Shown: piece after piece, positions 42,352-47,034 of the stretch | Position numbering within the stretch: the stretch's first letter is position 1 | Layout: each line of letters starts with the position of its first letter | Assembly: GCA_027488935.1 (NCBI GenBank) | Contig: JAIYAP010000042.1 | Coordinates: 1-47,034 of the forward strand | DNA: 47,034 nt | Direction of reading: 5' to 3' | Source of the DNA: Saprospiraceae bacterium | GTDB lineage: Bacteria; Bacteroidota; Bacteroidia; Chitinophagales; Saprospiraceae | The notes under the pieces: model-generated | The model's database searches: none | What the model was told of the DNA's origin: nothing | What the model saw: only the letters and a program-made list of their open reading frames with translations | Translations under genes and position numbers: made by a program

Positions 42352-45279
42352 ATGAAGAAATTACTACTCCTTAGTCTGTTGTGGCTATGTGTTTTGTCGG
42401 CCCAAGCCCAGTCGAAAATAGAAGGCAAGGTGACCGATGCTCAAAGCGGGGAAGCCCTGATTGGCGTGAGTGTTTTTGTAAAGGGTACTAATGTTGGGGC
42501 TGTAACGGATGTTGAAGGGAAGTTTAATTTTGTCGTAGCCGACCTCAACAAGGTGGTGCTCGTTTTTAACTACACCGGGTATGCTTCGCAATCCATTCCA
42601 TTGAATGGCAAAACCACCTTAGACATTCAAATGGGTGAAGACCTCAATTCCTTAGACCAGGTGGTCGTGGTAGGTTACGGCACACAGCGCAAAAGTGACC
42701 TTACAGGCTCGGTGGGTACCCTGAAAGCCAAAGACATCGAACGTATTCCAACGGCCTCGGTCGACCAGGCTTTACAAGGAAAAATTGCCGGCGTATACGT
42801 AAGCCCAGTAAGCGGCGAACCCGGCAAGGGTGCAGTAATTCGCATTCGTGGTACCGGTACCCTCAACAACGCCAACCCACTTTATGTCGTAGATGGCATG
42901 TTGCTCGACGACATCGCCTTCCTCAACCCGCAGGATGTGGCCTCTATTGAAGTACTGAAAGATGCATCTTCCACTGCAATTTACGGCAACCGCGGCGCGA
43001 ACGGGGTCATCATCATCACCACCAAACGCGGTTCTGATGGTAAACAGGCCGTTGTTACCTTCGATTCCTACTATGGCTCGCAGGAAATTGCCCGCAAAGT
43101 ACCCTTGGTCAATGCCTCGGAATTTGCCCAGATGTATAATGAACTGACTAAATCACAATACTATAAAAATCCTGCAGCACTTGGAGAAGGCACCGACTGG
43201 CAAGATGCAATTTACCGCCCTGCCCCCATGGGCAATTTGCAATTGGGTATTGCGGGCAAACTGAAAAAACTGACCTACAACGTTTCTGGAAACTATTTCA
43301 ACCAACAAGGTATTCTGGAAAAAACCGGCTTCGAACGCGGAACCGCTCGTTTTAATGGCGAATATCCCATCCATCGTTTGGTGAAAATTGGTACAAACAT
43401 CGCCTACTCTGGCGAACTTAATAAAACGGTGCTCGGTGGCGTAACCGGTGCTGCCTACCGCATGCCGCCTGTATTCGGTGAGCGCGACAGCACGGGCGCG
43501 TTTACAGATCCTACCTTTTTCGGCTTGGCATTGTCTAATCCTGCCGCCGATTTGTTCTATAAAAGTAACTGGCGGGGCCGCGTAAACCGCTGGGTAGGAA
43601 GTGTTTATACGGATGTGCAGATTTTAAAAAGTCTCCGCTTCCGAAGCAATTTTGGTTTGGATCGCCGTCGGCAAAAAGTGACTTTTATCGAGCCTACTTA
43701 TAAGGTGTCGGCATCCCAGTTGAACAACCTCAACCGCAACAGTTTTAGCAAAGAGGGCAAAAATACCTGGCTGTGGGAAAATACCCTGACGTATGACCGG
43801 GATTTTTCGTTTATGCATCTGAATGTGTTGGGTGGACAAACCATGCAAGAATACACCGATAATTTCCGCAATGTGGTCAATGATACCCTCCAGCCAAATG
43901 GAGAAGGTGGTTCGGATTGGGCCATGTTGAGTTATCTGTTCCGCACCAACGCTACTTTTTTCGACCGATATTTGTTTACATTCTCGATGCGCGCCGATGG
44001 TTCCTCCCGTTTCTCCAAATCCAATCGATGGGGCTATTTCCCTTCCGTGGCCGTTGGCTGGAACATCATTCAAGAACCATTGTTACAAGGCCAAAAATTG
44101 TTTGATCGCCTCAAATTCCGCGCATCCTGGGGTATCGTGGGCAATGACAAAACCCAAACCTACCCATCACTAGGGTTTATTGAAGATGAATTGTATGCCG
44201 TATTCGGCCCTGATCAGCAAATTTATTCCGGGGCAACGCTCATCCGATATGCCAATGCTTCGGTACGGTGGGAAGCCACCACGCAAACCGATATGGGCCT
44301 CGAATTTGCCCTTTTTAAAGGTAAATTAAGCGCTGAAATAGACTGGTACAACCGTTTTACCTATGATATTCTCGCCGAATTGCCCATTCCAAGTTATGTG
44401 GGGTCTTTGGGTGCGCCGGTCGTTAACTCTGCCGAAGTGCGCAACCGAGGCTGGGATATTTCTATAAACTGGCGCGAAAAACGCGAAAAATTTGCCTACA
44501 ACCTCGGTATCATCTATTCGACGGTTGAAAATGAAGTGATGAAACTAAACCAGGGCCGTTCGGAAATTTTTGCCGCCCAATTGCCCAGCGGCGACTTTGC
44601 TACCCGTACGGTGGTGGGTCAACCCATTGGTTCCTACTATGGATATGAAGTAGCGGGCATTTTCCAAAACCAAACCGAACTCAATACCCTGCCCAAAATT
44701 GGAACCGAAAAACCAGGTGACCTGCGTTTTGCCGATAAAAATGGCGATGGGGTGATTACAGAAAAGGATCGCACGTTCCTGGGTAGCCCAATCCCAACCC
44801 TTACCTATGGATTTTCGGGTGGAATGGAGTTTTTAGGCTTTGATATCAACGCCGACTTTTTTGGCGTAAAAGGAAACAGGGTACTCAATGCAAAAGCAAC
44901 TTCAAGGTTCGGTGTGTACAATTGGGAAAGTGTGTATTACGATAATCGCTGGACCAGCGAAACCAGCACCGGTGCAACAGCGCCCCGCGTTACCAACGGT
45001 GGCCACAATTATCGTATGTCGAGTTTCCTGATCGGGGATGGCAGTTTCTTGCGCCTGCGTAGTGTCGTTTTGGGCTATAGCCTGCCGGAAAATGTATTAA
45101 GCCGAATCCACCTTTCCCGCCTGCGCGTATATGTAAGTGGCACGAATTTGTGGACCAAACAAAATTACAGCGGTTACAGCACCGAGTTTCCCAACAACAG
45201 CGTTTACGAAGCGGGGATTGACAACTTGAACTACCCAATGAATAAAACCTTGATATTCGGTATGAATGTGACCTTTTAA
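42352..45279 (+). CDS. SusC/RagA-type TonB-dependent outer-membrane transporter
   Basis: A 975-residue SusC-like transporter. Signal peptide about 1-20 (KKLLLLSLLWLCVLSAQAQ), carboxypeptidase-regulatory-like beta domain (about 22-105, with IEGKVTDAQSGEALIGVSV), the SusC signature and TonB-facing segment VVVVGYGTQRKSDLTGSV, the plug with GKIAGV.., RIRGTGTLNNANPLYVVDG and ASSTAIYGNRGANGVIIITT, then a 22-strand barrel ending in IFGMNVTF. It imports oligomeric nutrients together with its SusD lid, driven by TonB. The start at 42352 is preferred over the frame from 42265 because it gives the signal peptide. The SusD gene follows after 38 bp in the same operon. No regulator or hydrolase of a typical polysaccharide locus is visible, so the substrate is unknown. 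Confidence 0.95.
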   Translation: MKKLLLLSLLWLCVLSAQAQSKIEGKVTDAQSGEALIGVSVFVKGTNVGAVTDVEGKFNFVVADLNKVVLVFNYTGYASQSIPLNGKTTLDIQMGEDLNSLDQVVVVGYGTQRKSDLTGSVGTLKAKDIERIPTASVDQALQGKIAGVYVSPVSGEPGKGAVIRIRGTGTLNNANPLYVVDGMLLDDIAFLNPQDVASIEVLKDASSTAIYGNRGANGVIIITTKRGSDGKQAVVTFDSYYGSQEIARKVPLVNASEFAQMYNELTKSQYYKNPAALGEGTDWQDAIYRPAPMGNLQLGIAGKLKKLTYNVSGNYFNQQGILEKTGFERGTARFNGEYPIHRLVKIGTNIAYSGELNKTVLGGVTGAAYRMPPVFGERDSTGAFTDPTFFGLALSNPAADLFYKSNWRGRVNRWVGSVYTDVQILKSLRFRSNFGLDRRRQKVTFIEPTYKVSASQLNNLNRNSFSKEGKNTWLWENTLTYDRDFSFMHLNVLGGQTMQEYTDNFRNVVNDTLQPNGEGGSDWAMLSYLFRTNATFFDRYLFTFSMRADGSSRFSKSNRWGYFPSVAVGWNIIQEPLLQGQKLFDRLKFRASWGIVGNDKTQTYPSLGFIEDELYAVFGPDQQIYSGATLIRYANASVRWEATTQTDMGLEFALFKGKLSAEIDWYNRFTYDILAELPIPSYVGSLGAPVVNSAEVRNRGWDISINWREKREKFAYNLGIIYSTVENEVMKLNQGRSEIFAAQLPSGDFATRTVVGQPIGSYYGYEVAGIFQNQTELNTLPKIGTEKPGDLRFADKNGDGVITEKDRTFLGSPIPTLTYGFSGGMEFLGFDINADFFGVKGNRVLNAKATSRFGVYNWESVYYDNRWTSETSTGATAPRVTNGGHNYRMSSFLIGDGSFLRLRSVVLGYSLPENVLSRIHLSRLRVYVSGTNLWTKQNYSGYSTEFPNNSVYEAGIDNLNYPMNKTLIFGMNVTF

Positions 45280-45317
45280 ACGTTCAAAAGCCTCCTTTCA
45301 CATAAAAAAATCGCATT

Positions 45318-46799
45318 ATGAACTATAAAATCAGTTTTGCCCTCCTGCTCCTTTTGCTGGTGCAAACCAATTGCCAACAAGATTTCCTCGATCGTACGCC
45401 AACCGGTCAATTGGTGTTCGACCAATATTTTAAAACCGCCGATCATGCCGTGCAGGCTACCAATGCGGTGTACAACCAATTCCGTTCTTTCGATTGTGTC
45501 GGCTTGGGCTATATTGGTATCACCGATATCATCAGCGATGATGCCGACAAAGGCTCTACTCCCAACGACCAGCCACCCGCCGCTGAAGTTGATGGCCTTA
45601 CGTTCGATGCAACAAATTCGTACTTTTCGAACGCATATCGTGGTTATTACCAAGCAATTGCACGTGCAAATGTGGCTATCGAAAATATCCCGGCCATCGA
45701 AATGGATGCGACCTTGAAAAATCGCCTGATTGCCGAATGCAAGTTTTTGCGTGCCCACAGCTATTTGCTTTTGGTGCAATGGTTTGGCGATTTGGCCTTG
45801 GTTACCAAAGTGCTTACAGCCGATGAATATTATGCCCAGGCCCGGCAACCCAAAGAAGCGATTTATGCACAAATCGAATCCGACCTCAAAGAAGCCATCG
45901 AAGTGCTTCCTGAAAAAGACGGATATGCCGCGAATGACCTCGGTCGTGCTACCAAAGGCGCCGCCAAAGGATTGCTCGCCAAGTTGTATATGGTGAAAAA
46001 AGACTTTGTGAACGCAGAAAAATACTGCCTCGAAATCATCAACAGTGGCAAATACGACCTTTTGCCAAAGTATACGGATAATTTCCTGGCGGTTGGCGAA
46101 AATGCCGTCGAATCCATCTTTGAAATTCAAGCTGCTGCATTGCCGACCCAACAAGCCGCCAGCCCGGGTGCTTCACCTTATAATATGGTGCAAGGGGTGC
46201 GGGGTGTTCCCAACTTAGGCTGGGGCTTTAACCGCCCGTCCGATAATTTGGTTGCTGCTTACGAACCAGGCGACGTGCGCCGCGAAGCCACCGTTTTATA
46301 TGTGGGCGAAGTATTACCCGATGGTTCCGCCCAGGTGCAAGACAATCCCGAAATTGTAGGCGAACGGTTCAATCAAAAAGCCTGGGTGCCCAACCATCCG
46401 GGTTTGCAAGACAATGGTCCAGGCAATATTCGGATACTCCGCTACGCCGATGTTTTGTTGTTGGCCGCCGAAGCGCTCAATGAAAACAACAAACCCACCG
46501 AGGCCTTGGTGTACCTCAATAAAATTCGCAAACGCGCCCGCGGAACCAGTACTTTTTTCCTGCCAGACGTAACCACCATCGTAAAAGATGAACTGCGCGA
46601 AAAAATTTACAAAGAACGCCGCGTCGAATTGGCCATGGAACAACACCGCTGGTTCGATCTAGCCCGCTGGGGCCGCGCCCAATCTGTCCTAACCGCCGTC
46701 GGCAAACCGTTCATCGCCAACAAACACGAACTCCTGCCCATCCCCCAAACCGAAGTCGATTTGACCGATGGTTCGATCCAGCAGAACAAGGGGTATTAG
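45318..46799 (+). CDS. SusD/RagB-type nutrient-binding lipoprotein
   Basis: A 493-residue SusD-like surface lipoprotein forming the lid over the SusC barrel. The signal ends in VQTNC (Cys19), followed by QQDFLDRTPTGQL, the usual SusD start. The N-terminal helical TPR-like half has RAHSYLLLVQWFGDLALVTKV, and the C-terminal half ends with RILRYADVLLLAAEALNE, YLNKIRKRAR, IYKERRVELAMEQHRWFDLARWG and LLPIPQTEVDLTDGSIQQNKGY, all family hallmarks. It binds the oligomer taken up by its SusC partner. Its stop codon is followed almost at once by a heptamer array and, about 120 bp later, a hairpin terminator. Confidence 0.95.
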   Translation: MNYKISFALLLLLLVQTNCQQDFLDRTPTGQLVFDQYFKTADHAVQATNAVYNQFRSFDCVGLGYIGITDIISDDADKGSTPNDQPPAAEVDGLTFDATNSYFSNAYRGYYQAIARANVAIENIPAIEMDATLKNRLIAECKFLRAHSYLLLVQWFGDLALVTKVLTADEYYAQARQPKEAIYAQIESDLKEAIEVLPEKDGYAANDLGRATKGAAKGLLAKLYMVKKDFVNAEKYCLEIINSGKYDLLPKYTDNFLAVGENAVESIFEIQAAALPTQQAASPGASPYNMVQGVRGVPNLGWGFNRPSDNLVAAYEPGDVRREATVLYVGEVLPDGSAQVQDNPEIVGERFNQKAWVPNHPGLQDNGPGNIRILRYADVLLLAAEALNENNKPTEALVYLNKIRKRARGTSTFFLPDVTTIVKDELREKIYKERRVELAMEQHRWFDLARWGRAQSVLTAVGKPFIANKHELLPIPQTEVDLTDGSIQQNKGY

Positions 46800-46804
46800 T
46801 TAGT

Positions 46805-46860
46805 GAGGAGTGATGAGTGATGAGTGATGAGTGATGAGTGAGGAGTGAGGAGTGATGAGT
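46805..46860. repeat. Heptamer array GATGAGT/GAGGAGT (8 units)
   Basis: Eight exact 7-bp units, the reverse complement of the ACTCATC/ACTCCTC units at 17814. It starts 6 bp after the SusD stop codon. Confidence 0.9.
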
Positions 46861-46917
46861 GATAAATTGGGTGTTTCAATTTTGATTTTTGTTGAAATAA
46901 ATTTTGTTTTTACGAAT

Positions 46918-46951
46918 AATGGGCTTGTAACTTATTGGTTACGAGCCCATT
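46918..46951. terminator. Terminator after the SusCD operon
   Basis: AATGGGCTTGTAAC (46918-46931) pairs with GTTACGAGCCCATT (46938-46951) with one wobble around TTATTG, followed by an AT-rich T-run (ATTTTAATTTT). It is placed between the two heptamer arrays. Confidence 0.8.
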
Positions 46952-46974
46952 ATTTTAATTTTATTCAAATCCTC

Positions 46975-47034
46975 ACTCCTCACTCCTCACTCCTCACTCC
47001 TCACTCCTCACTCCTCACTCCTCACTCCTCACTC
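46975..47034. repeat. Heptamer array ACTCCTC, running off the window
   Basis: At least 8.5 units of ACTCCTC to the end of the window, inverted relative to the array at 46805. The array is cut by the window edge. Confidence 0.9.

Noticed and set aside
45276-46154. 292-codon minus-strand frame opposite the SusD gene
   Set aside because: SusD is unmistakable on the plus strand; the opposite frame has no recognisable features.

Overview
The window reads as chromosome of a Bacteroidota bacterium, most likely of the Saprospiraceae/Haliscomenobacter type. The grounds are three secreted proteins ending in type IX secretion (T9SS) sorting domains, a SusC/SusD pair, many lipoproteins, a Bacteroidota-type proteorhodopsin with its Blh retinal-forming enzyme, repeated TAnnTTTG (-7) promoter boxes, and few Shine-Dalgarno sequences. 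The taxonomic placement is inferred from gene content only; no rRNA or tRNA gene was seen.

Layout. 1-4463: intergenic palindromes, a lipoprotein 5'-nucleotidase-type phosphatase (-), acetoacetyl-CoA synthetase (+) and a small DUF4332 helix-hairpin-helix protein (+). 4464-16200: a visibly AT-rich accessory stretch, all on the + strand, holding about fifteen mostly unrecognised genes. Most encode small exported or lipidated proteins, several with their own -7 box. It includes an 83%-like paralogous pair with a nearly unchanged leader, a WG-repeat protein and a stand-alone protein resembling the C-terminal part of GldM. 16201-18066: tRNA 2-selenouridine synthase, then about 800 bp of repeats (42-bp direct repeat, five 56-bp tandem units with palindromic cores, and about 36 heptamers). 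18067-27744: an exported hypothetical, a LamG/PKD/Fn3 T9SS protein, a very long hairpin, a nuclease-A-inhibitor-like protein, a DUF4239-CorA operon, a CoA-transferase and a secreted subtilisin.

28079-29865: the light module, a green-type proton-pumping rhodopsin followed by Blh. The rhodopsin has Gly at the position that forms the carotenoid-antenna fenestration in xanthorhodopsin. 29928-31394: a membrane protein with an N-terminal domain resembling effector-associated domain EAD11, a possible orphan component of a conflict or signalling system. 31657-35131: a three-gene operon (DJ-1/PfpI-alpha/beta-hydrolase fusion, DUF481-like barrel, F420-reductase-like protein) divergent from a cysteine-free HxlR regulator. 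35146-41890: tyrosyl-tRNA synthetase with a TIGN signature and a TTG start, and a 1757-residue metzincin protease with 16 PKD domains in alternating pairs. 42352-46799: SusC/SusD nutrient uptake pair, followed by a terminator between inverted heptamer arrays at the window edge.

Together the recognised genes describe a heterotroph that secretes proteases and adhesin-like proteins by T9SS, imports oligomers through SusCD, and supplements energy with light. The most unexplained parts are the 4.6-16.2 kb island of exported orphans, the EAD11-like membrane protein and the covarying palindrome family in the intergenic regions.
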